From NCBI GenBank assembly GCA_026392155.1, contig JAPLCP010000133.1, positions 16,741 through 80,740 on the forward strand: a stretch of 64,000 nucleotides of DNA. Direction: 5' to 3'. This document shows, piece by piece, positions 52,707-61,395 of this stretch; the stretch's first letter is position 1; each line of letters opens with the position of its first letter. Both the position numbers and the translations under genes were made by a program. Under the pieces are notes generated by a model, which did not search any database, had not been told where the DNA came from, and worked only from the letters and a program-made list of their open reading frames with translations. The stretch comes from Armatimonadota bacterium. GTDB lineage: Bacteria > Armatimonadota > Armatimonadia > Armatimonadales > Armatimonadaceae.

Positions 52707-52934
52707 TTATTTTTTCTTGGGAGCAGGCTTGGCAGGCTCTTTGAAGCCTTTTAGAGAGTGCGCGTGGGTCTTGTACCACTCACCGGCTGCCGTGCGCTTT
52801 CCCGCACCCTTGGGGTTGGTATGGCAGAACGCACAGTTCTTACTCTCTTTTTTTGCGTAGGCGGGTAGGGCAAATGCATGGCTTGCGGTGCTCATCACCA
52901 GTGCCAGTAGTGCAAAACGACTTAACATCTTCAT
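52707..52934 (-). CDS. Small periplasmic c-type cytochrome-like protein
   Basis: A 75-residue protein: signal peptide about 1-22, one heme motif CAFCH (CxxCH) near residue 34-38, two later His residues (KTHAHSL) as possible distal ligands, and a basic Pro/Lys tail. It is much shorter than ordinary monoheme cytochromes. AAGGAA lies 8 nt before the ATG. First gene of the cytochrome/LolA-like/porin unit. Confidence 0.75.
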   Translation of the reverse strand: MKMLSRFALLALVMSTASHAFALPAYAKKESKNCAFCHTNPKGAGKRTAAGEWYKTHAHSLKGFKEPAKPAPKKK

Positions 52935-52994
52935 AGCTTTGTTCCTTAGTTCCGGGCGTCTGATTAGACAGGTCTCTCTTCTGAGAGTTTCAAC

Positions 52995-55526
52995 TTATGG
53001 TTGAAAAGGCGGGGGAAGGGGGCCACTGGGCACGATTCCCGGGGGGGCCAGTAAGAGAGCATCCAGAGAGATAGCCCCTTCGGCACGAACTTCGATTTGG
53101 TGAATGCCGCGCGGCATCACGACGGAGCCGCAGTCGTACCAGCTTAGTGTCCCAAGAGCAAACGTCTCCCCCATTATTCGGGGGAGAGGCGCATCGGCTC
53201 CTCCGAAGGGCTGACCATCGAGAAACACTCGGAAAGTTGCGCCTGGTGTGGCCGCCACATAGAGCCTAAGAGCCCCTTCGAGGTTGATGCCGACCGGAAA
53301 AACGGCTGTCGCGAGGGCGGCATCGGCAGGACGGTTGGCACTCACGAGCACCCGCGCTCCACTGGCACCCGGACGGTCATCTACCATGTCAAATGTGTAG
53401 CCTGCGACTTGCTCGGCCTCAATCCAGACATAGGGACGCAGAAGAGCGCTCATCTGATCCACTTTTTGCTGGAGATCCGTCAGGGCCTGGTAGGCCGATG
53501 TCGTCACCTCACTCTTATAGCGCCGCTTGAGGTTCTGTAGCTCAATGCCCAGAAACGAGGTCTCATTGAACTTGCGCTTACTGACCCCCGCTAGGAGTGT
53601 TTCTGCTCGGGCCATGGTCTCGGGGAATGCCTCCAGTGGGAGAGGGAGGGAGGGGAAGTTGTAGAGACGCAGAGGCTCGGGGCCGATGGTGAGAGTCAGG
53701 GTGTCTTTGGTAATAACGCCGCGCTCCCTGGGCAGCCAGCTCAGGGGAGCCGCATTGGAGAGGTTTGCTTGCTTAGGAATCTTGAGCTTGATCTGACGTG
53801 GTCCGCTGGGGTTCCAGAGGTAGAACACGGGTCCTTCCGGCTCACTCAGGCTGTAGGCGCGCCCCGCAGGCCCAAAGTTGTAGAGCATGTACTCACGGTC
53901 ACTGGGAAGCCACCAGCTTCCGTCTTGCAGGGGACGGGGTTGAAGAGGCTTGTAGGTTCGTGGATAGAAGACCGCTTTATCCCGTGGCGGGGCTGCCGCC
54001 CCGATCCCCATGACCCCGAGCTGGCGCTGGTACTCTCCTAGCCAGCCAAGCTGCTCCGGCTGCTGTGAGAGGTCGTAGGCGATACGGGTGGGCTCGACTA
54101 GGCGAGCGCCATCCACATAGAAGCCGCGTGCTCCCGTGTCGCGCAGGGCATCCAGCATGCTAAAGAGTAAGCGCTTGGTGGCAAAGCCCGGCTGGGTTGT
54201 CTGCGGGATACGCGACTCCTGTGTGGCTAGAACGGGTAGCCAGAGCCGACGAGGCGCATCGCTGAGCTGGGCATAGGCCTCCGCTCCGGTGTAGGCGACG
54301 GGCTCAATCCCTTTGCCATAGGCTTCAATGCCCACGCCATCGAAGCCCGCTCGCGCCTCTATCCGTGCAAAGAGGGGAGAGAATCCCCGAGAGCGGTAGA
54401 CGACGGGCACTTCGGCGACCCCGCGCTTGAGGGCGATGGCAAGCTGGTTCATGTAGCCCCTCAGCGACTCGGTCTTGAAGGTCTCTAGATCTTGCCAGAA
54501 GCTAGAGGCGCTGTCCTGAGTAGCGATAAGACTGCCTTTTCCCTTGTGGTAGAACTGTGGTAGGCCCTTTTCTGCCCACCAGAGCGGAAGAAGCTGTGCG
54601 GCATCGTCAAAGCTTCTAACGGTTCCTCGCTCTGTGATGCCCCACTTTGCCTCAAGGCTGTCAAGCGTGGCATAGCGGTGCGAGAGGTATAGAGCCCACT
54701 CGGTCTGGAAGGCAGTGCCGCTGGGGACAATCTGGCGTGCTTCCCCCGCGAGAGAGAGTGTCAGGCCAAGCGGATCGGAGAAGAAGCGAAAGCCTTTGCC
54801 CAGCTTTACCTGGCTAAAGAGCATCAGCAGATCGTCGCGGTACTTATCAAAGCCCTCCCAGACATTGGGAATCCCAAGCTCACTACCCGCAAGAAAGAGG
54901 CGCTCAGGGTAGAGCACCAGCCGGTTGCGTCCCTCTTTGAAGGAGACATTGGCACGGGCACCCTCCGCGACAATATCCGCTGTTCCCAGATCCAGCACTT
55001 GGCGCGTTCCAGGGTCGGCGACAAACCAGAGGGCACGGCTCAGGTTCTTGATGGGGAAGCGCACTTGTCCGCCGTTGCCGGGAGCATCTTGTAGATAGCG
55101 ACCAGGAAGGATCTGGTAGCCCAAGAGAGGCGTGCGTGGAGCATCCGCCAGAGAGAGGCCGTAGGTGAAGCCCTCCGCCTCGGCGGCATCAACGATCCGC
55201 TGGATTGCCGTTGGCTTGATCAGGGTAATTCCACCCTTGAGTGGCTGGAGATAGATATCCGTGATCCCGCTGGCTTTAAGACGCTGGAGTGCTGCCAGGT
55301 CATCGGTGACGTCTGCCTCACTTGCTCCTGGAGCCCAGGACTTAACTTGGAAGAGCCCCCCAACAGGCACAAAAGGCTTGCCATCCCAGACAAGAGAGTG
55401 GTTCTCCGCGACACGCCAAGGGTGTTTCTCCCCGGCTCCGTCGGTGTAAACCCCATCTGTGGAGCCTGTCGAGGAGCCTATCAGAGGGAGGGAGAGCAGA
55501 GCCAGTAAAGCAAGGGGGTTTAGCAT
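52995..55526 (-). CDS. Secreted GH42-like glycosidase, uncertain
   Basis: An 843-residue exported protein: signal peptide about 1-19, then a TIM-barrel-like opening (LVWDGKPFVPVGGLFQ, LQRLKASGITDIYLQ), a mid region reminiscent of GH42 beta-galactosidases (WALYLSHRYATLDSLEAKWG, FDGVGIEAYGKG) and a C-terminal carbohydrate-binding-like beta-sandwich (RVFLDGQPFGGADAP). The specific family is not certain. The gene is 4 nt after the ArgRS-like gene and last in a four-gene unit. Confidence 0.7.
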   Translation of the reverse strand: MLNPLALLALLSLPLIGSSTGSTDGVYTDGAGEKHPWRVAENHSLVWDGKPFVPVGGLFQVKSWAPGASEADVTDDLAALQRLKASGITDIYLQPLKGGITLIKPTAIQRIVDAAEAEGFTYGLSLADAPRTPLLGYQILPGRYLQDAPGNGGQVRFPIKNLSRALWFVADPGTRQVLDLGTADIVAEGARANVSFKEGRNRLVLYPERLFLAGSELGIPNVWEGFDKYRDDLLMLFSQVKLGKGFRFFSDPLGLTLSLAGEARQIVPSGTAFQTEWALYLSHRYATLDSLEAKWGITERGTVRSFDDAAQLLPLWWAEKGLPQFYHKGKGSLIATQDSASSFWQDLETFKTESLRGYMNQLAIALKRGVAEVPVVYRSRGFSPLFARIEARAGFDGVGIEAYGKGIEPVAYTGAEAYAQLSDAPRRLWLPVLATQESRIPQTTQPGFATKRLLFSMLDALRDTGARGFYVDGARLVEPTRIAYDLSQQPEQLGWLGEYQRQLGVMGIGAAAPPRDKAVFYPRTYKPLQPRPLQDGSWWLPSDREYMLYNFGPAGRAYSLSEPEGPVFYLWNPSGPRQIKLKIPKQANLSNAAPLSWLPRERGVITKDTLTLTIGPEPLRLYNFPSLPLPLEAFPETMARAETLLAGVSKRKFNETSFLGIELQNLKRRYKSEVTTSAYQALTDLQQKVDQMSALLRPYVWIEAEQVAGYTFDMVDDRPGASGARVLVSANRPADAALATAVFPVGINLEGALRLYVAATPGATFRVFLDGQPFGGADAPLPRIMGETFALGTLSWYDCGSVVMPRGIHQIEVRAEGAISLDALLLAPPGIVPSGPLPPPFQP

Positions 55527-55530
55527 CGTC

Positions 55531-56580
55531 TTAAATACCCAGAATCGTAAGGAGCTTTTGGAGTGCCTGTTTGGCCTCCTCAGCGGCGCTACCAGCGGGC
55601 ATGGCTCCTGTCAGTGCCGCCGCAAGTCCTAGAGCTGCCTCCGCCAGAGGCCGTGGTGAGAGAGTTTCTTGTGCCTGCTCCAAAGCTAAGGTTGCTGTTG
55701 CACAGGCAGCTTCCAGTGCCGCCGCCTCGCCCACATGGGAAGAGGTGAGTGCGGAGTGCAGCTGCGTGGGGGCCTGCGAAGGCACATCCAGGTTTATTAC
55801 TTGCGGGGTACTCGGATCCGCCTGTGCAAACCACCAGCGCAGCTGCTGAGGCGTCGTCTGTGGCAGAATCTCTTCCAGCACGGGCAGCGCTCCGTACCTT
55901 CCGACCCGCCTTTCCTGCCCTTCCTTCAAAATCCTCACCGGAGCCACTAAACTAATTTGTAGCGCCTCGGGGACGCAGCCCAGTGCCTGGAGCCCCACGC
56001 GGGTGCGGCCCTCGTAGGCACCGTGGTCATCGCTCCAGAGGTCAATGAGCAGGTCAAAGCCGCGCGAGAGCTTCTGCCGATGGTACGCCAGATCGCTTGC
56101 CAGGTAGGTCGGGCCGCCTTGGGTGCGCACGAGTGGCCAGTCTTGCTCTCCACTCTTGAGCCAGAGCGCTCCGCCACGCCAGGTGGTCTGACCTGCCGCC
56201 GTAAGATCGGTCAGGAGCTTATCCACTTCGCCGGAGCGCAGCAGCTCCGCCTCGGAGATAAACGAGTCGAAGCTAACACCAAGCTCCGCAAGGCTAGCGT
56301 TTTGTCGTGTGCGCACTGCCGCGAGAATATCGGAGAGGGTTGCGCCTCGTGCGGACTTCGCGATCTCAGCGGCGAAGGGCTCAGCTTCTGTGGCGACATT
56401 CCGAGCAAAAGCGGTGAGCGTGGTGCCTGGCGCGTCATTGACATAGAACTCACGGGTCACCTGATGGCCCACATCGGCAAAGACACGCGCGAGAATATCC
56501 CCGATCACGGCGGCGCGTGCGTGCGGGATCGAGATCGGGCCATTGGGGTTGGCAGAGACATATTCAAGACAGATTTTCAT
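55531..56580 (-). CDS. Degenerate arginyl-tRNA synthetase-like protein
   Basis: A 349-residue protein clearly related to the ArgRS catalytic domain: LEYVSANPNGPISIPHARAA, IGDILAR, TREFYVNDA, PTYLASDLAYHRQKLSRGFD. It begins directly at the EYVSANP block, so the N-terminal tRNA-binding domain is absent. Where ArgRS has HVGH (HIGH signature) this protein has SIPH, and the KMSKS region reads LKEGQERRVGR with no KMSK. The C-terminal DALR domain is shortened. It should not charge tRNA by the normal mechanism; a role in amino-acid or peptide chemistry is possible. ATGA overlap with the upstream glycosyltransferase gene. Confidence 0.85.
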   Translation of the reverse strand: MKICLEYVSANPNGPISIPHARAAVIGDILARVFADVGHQVTREFYVNDAPGTTLTAFARNVATEAEPFAAEIAKSARGATLSDILAAVRTRQNASLAELGVSFDSFISEAELLRSGEVDKLLTDLTAAGQTTWRGGALWLKSGEQDWPLVRTQGGPTYLASDLAYHRQKLSRGFDLLIDLWSDDHGAYEGRTRVGLQALGCVPEALQISLVAPVRILKEGQERRVGRYGALPVLEEILPQTTPQQLRWWFAQADPSTPQVINLDVPSQAPTQLHSALTSSHVGEAAALEAACATATLALEQAQETLSPRPLAEAALGLAAALTGAMPAGSAAEEAKQALQKLLTILGI

Positions 56581-57329
56581 TTTTTCGTTTGGGTGGTGAG
56601 AGTGAGCCGAGCAAACTGCGGCAGAGCGGCGAGCTTTTTCATGCGCGCCGCATTGGGGCTCGACGAGATCCGGTAGAGCCACTCTAGCCCAGATTTTTGC
56701 ATCCAGACCGGGGCACGCTTCACGGTGCCGGAGAAGACATCCAGTGTCCCCCCCACGCCGATATAGACTTTTGCTCCCACCCTCCCTTTCTGCCGCTGGA
56801 TAAATTTTTCCTGGCGCGGAATTCCCATGGCGACCAAGAGAATATCGGGCTTTGTGGCCGCGATCTGCTCCGCCACGGTATCTTCTTCGTCAGCCTTGTA
56901 GTAGCCGTCGCGCATGCCACAGATATTGGCATCTGGGAACCTCTCCCGCATTTTCTGCGCCGCCGCCTCCGCAATGCCCGGAGCGCCCCCAAAAAAGAAG
57001 ATGCGCCAGCCATTTTTGCCCGAGAGCTCCACCAGCTTGGCAGAGAGATCCACGCCACTGACCTTGGCAGTAATCGGTACGCCCAGACGCTTGCTTGCCC
57101 AAATAATCCCCGCGCCATCGGGAGTAATCAGCGCCGCTTGCTCGACAAGGGCGGCGAAGTCTTTGTCCTCGCGGTAGGTCATCACCATGGACGCATCAGC
57201 CGTCACGATATGATGGGGTTTCCCCGACGCGATAAACGAGGCGATATACGCCAGCGCCCCTTCCATAGTCACACGATCAATGCGCATCCCATGAAGGGTA
57301 ATCGAGTTGCGCGGCGGAAGCTCAGCCAT
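56577..57329 (-). CDS. WecG/TagA/CpsF family glycosyltransferase
   Basis: A 250-residue GT26 enzyme. Motifs: VTADASMVM, ITPDGAGIIWASK (substrate site Asp), FFFGGAPGIAEAAA, and VAMGIPRQEKFI (GxPxQE). The family transfers N-acetylmannosamine or related sugars onto lipid-linked intermediates for cell-surface polymers. It lies between the TauE/SafE exporter gene and the ArgRS-like gene, overlapping the latter by 4 bp. Confidence 0.94.
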   Translation of the reverse strand: MAELPPRNSITLHGMRIDRVTMEGALAYIASFIASGKPHHIVTADASMVMTYREDKDFAALVEQAALITPDGAGIIWASKRLGVPITAKVSGVDLSAKLVELSGKNGWRIFFFGGAPGIAEAAAQKMRERFPDANICGMRDGYYKADEEDTVAEQIAATKPDILLVAMGIPRQEKFIQRQKGRVGAKVYIGVGGTLDVFSGTVKRAPVWMQKSGLEWLYRISSSPNAARMKKLAALPQFARLTLTTQTKK

Positions 57330-57335
57330 AGAAGG

Positions 57336-58064
57336 CTATTTTATCGCAAAGAGGAGCTTGGCGGCGGCGATGAGCAGGACGAGGGCGAGAAGGCGGCGCA
57401 GGCTGGGGGGAGGAAGGCGCTTGCTGCCTAGGGCTGCACCGATCGAGCCGCCCGCGACGGCAGCGATGGCCCAGAGCCAGAGACTGGGTGGCAGGTGCGC
57501 CAAGCTACTGGGTTTTCCCGCAAGCCCCGCCAGTGAGTTGACCAAAATAAAGGCCACCGATGTCCCCGCTGCCTCTTTTGCCTTTGCCCAGCCCATCAGC
57601 AGCAAGAGCGGCGTCAGGAAAATCCCGCCCCCCGTGCCCGTCAGACCTGCCAGAAATCCGATTCCCGCCCCGAGAACCATGCTCAGCCAGATCGGCGGGG
57701 GCTGTGGGTCTTCTTTATCCGTGAGCTTTCCCAGAAACAGGCGCACGGCGGCAACGAGCAGAACAATACCTACAAGAGGCTTGTACCAGCTACCCGACAG
57801 GGTGATCGCGCCTCCAAAATAGGCCAGAGGAATCGCGCCGAGGGCAAAGGGCCAGAAAAGCCGCCACGAGAACGCTCCGGCGCGAGCAAATGCCACGGTG
57901 CCGATACTAGAGACCAGCAGATTCAGCACCAATGCTGTTGGCTTCATGACTGTGGGATCAACCCCCACTAATGCCATGGCTGCCAGATACCCTGAGGCCC
58001 CCGCATGGCCTACAGAGGCGTAGAGCAGCGCCGCAAGAAAGATCAGCACCGGCAGAATGATCAT
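57336..58064 (-). CDS. TauE/SafE family membrane exporter
   Basis: A 242-residue protein with about eight TM helices and the internal repeat of the TauE/SafE family: GHAGASGYLAAMALVG in the first half and GAGIGFLAGLTGTGGGIFLTP in the second. Transports sulfite, sulfoacetate or similar anions by family. First gene of the unit that continues with the glycosyltransferase; a TAAAAT box is 5 nt before the ATG. Confidence 0.93.
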   Translation of the reverse strand: MIILPVLIFLAALLYASVGHAGASGYLAAMALVGVDPTVMKPTALVLNLLVSSIGTVAFARAGAFSWRLFWPFALGAIPLAYFGGAITLSGSWYKPLVGIVLLVAAVRLFLGKLTDKEDPQPPPIWLSMVLGAGIGFLAGLTGTGGGIFLTPLLLLMGWAKAKEAAGTSVAFILVNSLAGLAGKPSSLAHLPPSLWLWAIAAVAGGSIGAALGSKRLPPPSLRRLLALVLLIAAAKLLFAIK

Positions 58065-58069
58065 GGCGT

Positions 58070-58075
58070 ATTTTA
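58070..58075 (-). promoter_or_regulatory. Candidate -10 box of the TauE/SafE operon
   Basis: TAAAAT on the minus strand, 5 nt before ATG 58064. The -35 region would fall inside the left inverted repeat of the transposase unit. Confidence 0.4.
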
Positions 58076-58093
58076 TCAGGCGGGGCGTTTGGC

Positions 58094-58148
58094 GGGGCCT
58101 GAAAGTCCCCGCCTAGGCCGCGCTACGCGCGAAGCGGGCCGAGCCCGC
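58094..58148 (+). repeat. Left inverted repeat (REP-like)
   Basis: 55 bp, complementary to 58673-58726 except for about three positions including one indel. Contains internal palindromes such as CCGCCTAGGC-like and CGCGCTACGCGCG sequence. Confidence 0.85.
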
Positions 58149-58154
58149 GGGAGT

Positions 58155-58602
58155 TTAGGTTTGCCGTTTTTCGACTTCTTCCCACTCGGGCCAGACTTTC
58201 TGGTTGGCATGGTGTTTTTTCTGGTTGTCCACGTAGGCAACGACTCGGCTTAAGTGTGAGCGGCTCAGGCTGAAGCTCGCATAGCCGCTCTGCCAGCGAA
58301 ATATCTCGGTGTTTTCTTCGCGCAGATCGTTGAGAAGTGCGGAGGAAACGCCCTTGATCTGATTGGCAAACTGTGAATAGCATCACGGATGCATGGAGTT
58401 TGACGACCACATGAACAGGGTCTGGCATCCCATTCAGGGCAAGGATATCGCAGACTAAACGCATTGCCTCGGCTCGGATACACCGATGCGCTGTCTCTTC
58501 CCACTCCCCCGTTAGTATCTGCTGGCGCTGGTAGGTGGCCCAGACAAAATGGGCAAAACTCTCGACTTTGCTCTGGTGCCGTACGTTTACTTTTCTGTTC
58601 AC
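58155..58602 (-). pseudogene. REP-associated tyrosine transposase (Y1_Tnp/IS200-like), frameshifted
   Basis: The minus strand reads SFAHFVWATYQRQQIL and CIRAEAMRLVCDILALNGMP, the classic RAYT N-terminal half. The frame breaks near 58383 and the C-terminal half continues in another frame: QFANQIKGVSSALLND, FRWQSGYASFSLSRSHLS and RVVAYVDNQKKHH, with the catalytic-type Tyr. The HUH motif (normally HVH) reads PVH, so the first metal His is also lost. Start near GTG 58602, stop 58155. Inactive now; marks past REP/RAYT activity. Confidence 0.85.
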
Positions 58603-58672
58603 GTCTCTATAACGGCTCACAGGTACCCATTCTGATAAAACACAGGGAAATTTCTTTTTTGGCCTCTCTTGT

Positions 58673-58726
58673 GCGGGCTCGGCCCGCTTCGCGCTTGCGC
58701 GGCCTAGGCGGGGACTTTTAGGCCCC
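58673..58726 (-). repeat. Right inverted repeat (REP-like)
   Basis: 54 bp, inverted copy of 58094-58148. It ends 36 nt before the ATG of the next gene and may influence its mRNA. Confidence 0.85.
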
Positions 58727-58762
58727 GACAACTGATAAAATGATTTGGGAGGGGATAACAAA

Positions 58763-59149
58763 ATGACCTGGATCGTTCGCTGGATCGTCGGGGCGGTGGC
58801 GCTGTATCTGACGGTGTTCTCCTGGAGCTACGTGCAGCCGGTGGCTCCATTTCTGGGAGGCAAGCAGGGGCTGATGCTGGATGGCGCTCTTGGGGCGTTT
58901 TTCTCCATCGCGGTGGTGACACTAGTCAATGCCTTTGTGGGGCCGATTCTAAGACTGCTGGCCGCGCCGCTCAACTGCCTGACGATGGGCCTGATGCGTT
59001 TTGTGGTCAACGCGCTGCTCTTCTGGCTAGCGGGAACACTGGGACTGGGACTCTCGGTACAGGGCTTTCTGCCGGCTCTCTACGGCTCCATTGCACTCTC
59101 CACGATCTCTGGGATGCTGGACTTGCTGATCCCCAAAGATAAGGACTAA
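58763..59149 (+). CDS. Small four-helix membrane protein, phage-holin-IV/Mycobact_4TM-like family (PF04020)
   Basis: A 128-residue protein with four TM helices, matching the widespread bacterial family often named phage holin family protein although it is chromosomal and not phage-borne. Start at ATG 58763 because GGAGGGG lies 8 nt before it. The stop overlaps the rapZ start (TAATG), so it leads the rapZ-yvcK unit. Confidence 0.8.
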   Translation: MTWIVRWIVGAVALYLTVFSWSYVQPVAPFLGGKQGLMLDGALGAFFSIAVVTLVNAFVGPILRLLAAPLNCLTMGLMRFVVNALLFWLAGTLGLGLSVQGFLPALYGSIALSTISGMLDLLIPKDKD

Positions 59150-59997
59150 TGGCGATGGCTTCGGTGGTGGTTTTAACGGGCATGAGCGGCGCGGGAAAGC
59201 AGACCGCGGCGCGCTGCTTTGAGGACATGGGCTGGCTTGTGGTGGAGAACATTCCGCCACGTCTTTTCGCGCCTCTTCTGAATGGAATGCCCAAAGATGA
59301 GCCCCTTTGCATCGTCAACGATGTGCGCTCGGGAGAGTTCGATGCGCTCTCGGCAGGGATTCTCTCGCTACCCGTAACACCAACTCTCGTGTTCTTAGAT
59401 GCCATTGACGAGATTTTAGTACGCCGCTTCAAAGAGACACGCCGCCCCCACCCGTTTTTCTTTGAAGCGGGAGGGATTATCTCCGCCATTGGGCTAGAGC
59501 GGGAGAGGCTTGCGGAGCTAAAAGAGCAGTCCGAGCTGGTGATTGATACATCGGGGATGAGCACGACCGAGCTGAGGGCGTTTCTGCGCGAGCGCTTTGC
59601 CGCGCCGCAGCACAAACAGCAGCCTATTACCGTTACCATAGCCTCGTTTGGCTTCAAGCATGGGACACCTCTTGACGCGGATTTATTGTTTGATGTGCGT
59701 TTTCTGCGTAACCCCTACTACAATCATAGTCTTCGAGAGAAAGATGGTCGTAGTGCCGAAGTTCAGGAGTTTGTCGAGGCCGATGAGCGCACGAGTGCTT
59801 TCCTGGAGCGTCTCTACGACCTAGTCGGATGGTCGCTCCCGCACTACATTGCCGAAGGAAAGGCCTACTTAACCATTGGCATTGGCTGCACGGGTGGCAA
59901 GCATCGCTCTGTGTTTATTAGTGAGAGACTCTCCGCGTTCCTAAAGCAGCGCGGCTACCGAGTGCTGATCCAGCACCGCGATGTGGAGAGGCGCTAA
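59149..59997 (+). CDS. rapZ: RNase adapter/nucleotide-binding protein RapZ (YvcJ)
   Basis: A 282-residue P-loop protein. Walker A GMSGAGKQTA near residue 11, FLDAIDEILVRRFKETRRPHP (RapZ signature), and the C-terminal IGCTGGKHRSVF motif that binds glucosamine-6-phosphate in E. coli RapZ. In enterobacteria it tunes amino-sugar synthesis; in other phyla the role is less clear. Directly followed by yvcK after 2 nt, a conserved neighbourhood. The whiA gene that often follows is not present here. Confidence 0.95.
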   Translation: MAMASVVVLTGMSGAGKQTAARCFEDMGWLVVENIPPRLFAPLLNGMPKDEPLCIVNDVRSGEFDALSAGILSLPVTPTLVFLDAIDEILVRRFKETRRPHPFFFEAGGIISAIGLERERLAELKEQSELVIDTSGMSTTELRAFLRERFAAPQHKQQPITVTIASFGFKHGTPLDADLLFDVRFLRNPYYNHSLREKDGRSAEVQEFVEADERTSAFLERLYDLVGWSLPHYIAEGKAYLTIGIGCTGGKHRSVFISERLSAFLKQRGYRVLIQHRDVERR

Positions 59998-59999
59998 GC

Positions 60000-61373
60000 G
60001 TGGCGACTCCTCTTCCCAATCCTCAGCAGCTGGTGGTACATGGGGTGAAGTGGCTCACGCCAGGCCTGAAGGTGAAGCGCTATCTCCTCCTAATCCCGAT
60101 TGGGCTTTTGCCCGTGGTGATTGGGGTTGCGCTGCTGGTCAATATTCGCAATACGGACTACTATGACTGGTTGGAGCACCGCATTGAGCAGCTTTTTCAT
60201 GTTGATATTGCGGACATGCGCTTCTATCTTCCTACAGGAATCGCGCTGATCGTGCTGGGGTTGGTGCTGATTCTCAGCGCCCTGATTGCGGTCAATCGGA
60301 GTATTGTGGGGGTGATCTCACCGGAGAACTTAGAGACCCTACCCGATGTCATCCAGCGTAAGCGCTCACTCAATCAGGGGGCGCGGATCGTGGTGATTGG
60401 GGGAGGGACGGGGCTCTCGACTCTGTTGCGCGGCCTGAAGCAGTACTCATCGAACTTAACTGCTGTGGTGACCATGACAGACGATGGGGGATCGTCGGGG
60501 TTGCTCCAGCAGCAGCTCGGAGGAATGCCGCCGCCGGGAGATATTCGTAACTGCCTAGTGGCTTTGGCCGATGCGGAGCCTCTGATGCAGCAGCTCTTTC
60601 AGTTCCGGTTTGAGACACGCGACGATAACGATGGGCTGAGCGGTCATAGCTTTGGCAACCTACTAATTGCCGCCATGACCCGGATTACAGGAGATTTTGA
60701 GCAGGCTGTCGAGAAAACAAGTGAGATTCTGGCCATCCGAGGACGGGTGCTTCCCTCTACCGTGGAGTCGGTGATCTTGGTAGGGATGATGGAAGATGGT
60801 CGTGAAGTCACCGGAGAAACGAAGATCGTCAAAGATACTAGCCCGATTGATCGGATCAAGCTCTGCCCAGAGGCCCCAACGCCACCGCAGGAAGTGCTGG
60901 ATGCCATTCGCGATGCCGATATCGTGGTGCTGGGACCAGGGAGCGTGTTTACGTCGGTGATTCCCAATCTGCTGGTTGCTCCTATTGCCGAGGCCCTTGT
61001 TGCGACCAAAGCGCTGCGGGTCTATATCTGCAATGTCATGACCCAGCCGGGTGAGACAGATGGCTACACGGCCTCCGCACACCTCGCCGCCATTGAGCGC
61101 CATCTTCCCTCTTTGCCCGTAGGCCGCAAGATCGTGGACTATGTGCTTGTCAACGATGCTCGCCCGTCACTAGACGCAATGGATCGCTATGCCAAAACTG
61201 GAGCCGATGTCGTTGTCCCCGATACGGAGCTCATTAAAAGTATGGGCTACCACCCGATCACGGGAAAGTTCCTCTCGGAAACCCAGCTCGTTCGCCACGA
61301 TCACGAGCGCCTCTCGCTGGCCATTCTGAATCTTTGGCAGAGCCGTAAGACAAAGCGTGGCTCCCGCCCATAA
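60000..61373 (+). CDS. yvcK: YvcK/CofD-like gluconeogenesis factor with N-terminal membrane domain
   Basis: A 457-residue protein from GTG 60000. Two TM helices (about 25-45 and 75-95) precede a YvcK domain with VVIGGGTGLSTLLRGLK, MTDDGGSSG, PPGDIRNCLVALA and LGPGSVFTSVIPNLLV. YvcK proteins bind UDP-sugars and link carbon metabolism with cell-wall synthesis. The membrane-anchored form is typical of several deep-branching phyla. Coupled to rapZ. Confidence 0.94.
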   Translation: MATPLPNPQQLVVHGVKWLTPGLKVKRYLLLIPIGLLPVVIGVALLVNIRNTDYYDWLEHRIEQLFHVDIADMRFYLPTGIALIVLGLVLILSALIAVNRSIVGVISPENLETLPDVIQRKRSLNQGARIVVIGGGTGLSTLLRGLKQYSSNLTAVVTMTDDGGSSGLLQQQLGGMPPPGDIRNCLVALADAEPLMQQLFQFRFETRDDNDGLSGHSFGNLLIAAMTRITGDFEQAVEKTSEILAIRGRVLPSTVESVILVGMMEDGREVTGETKIVKDTSPIDRIKLCPEAPTPPQEVLDAIRDADIVVLGPGSVFTSVIPNLLVAPIAEALVATKALRVYICNVMTQPGETDGYTASAHLAAIERHLPSLPVGRKIVDYVLVNDARPSLDAMDRYAKTGADVVVPDTELIKSMGYHPITGKFLSETQLVRHDHERLSLAILNLWQSRKTKRGSRP

Positions 61374-61395
61374 TAGCCCACTCATAATAGAAAGA

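Larger units (their letters stand above)
58094..58726. mobile_element. Decayed REP/RAYT-type transposable unit
   Basis: A 633-bp unit bounded by near-perfect 54-55 bp inverted repeats and holding a broken Y1-family transposase. The whole gap between the TauE/SafE gene and the small membrane protein gene (58065-58762) is taken up by it and short flanks. Confidence 0.75.

Noticed and set aside
58123..58761. 212-codon continuous frame through the transposase region
   Set aside because: It reads the inverted repeats as protein and switches out of the true transposase frame near 58383; better described as a pseudogene of 58155-58602.
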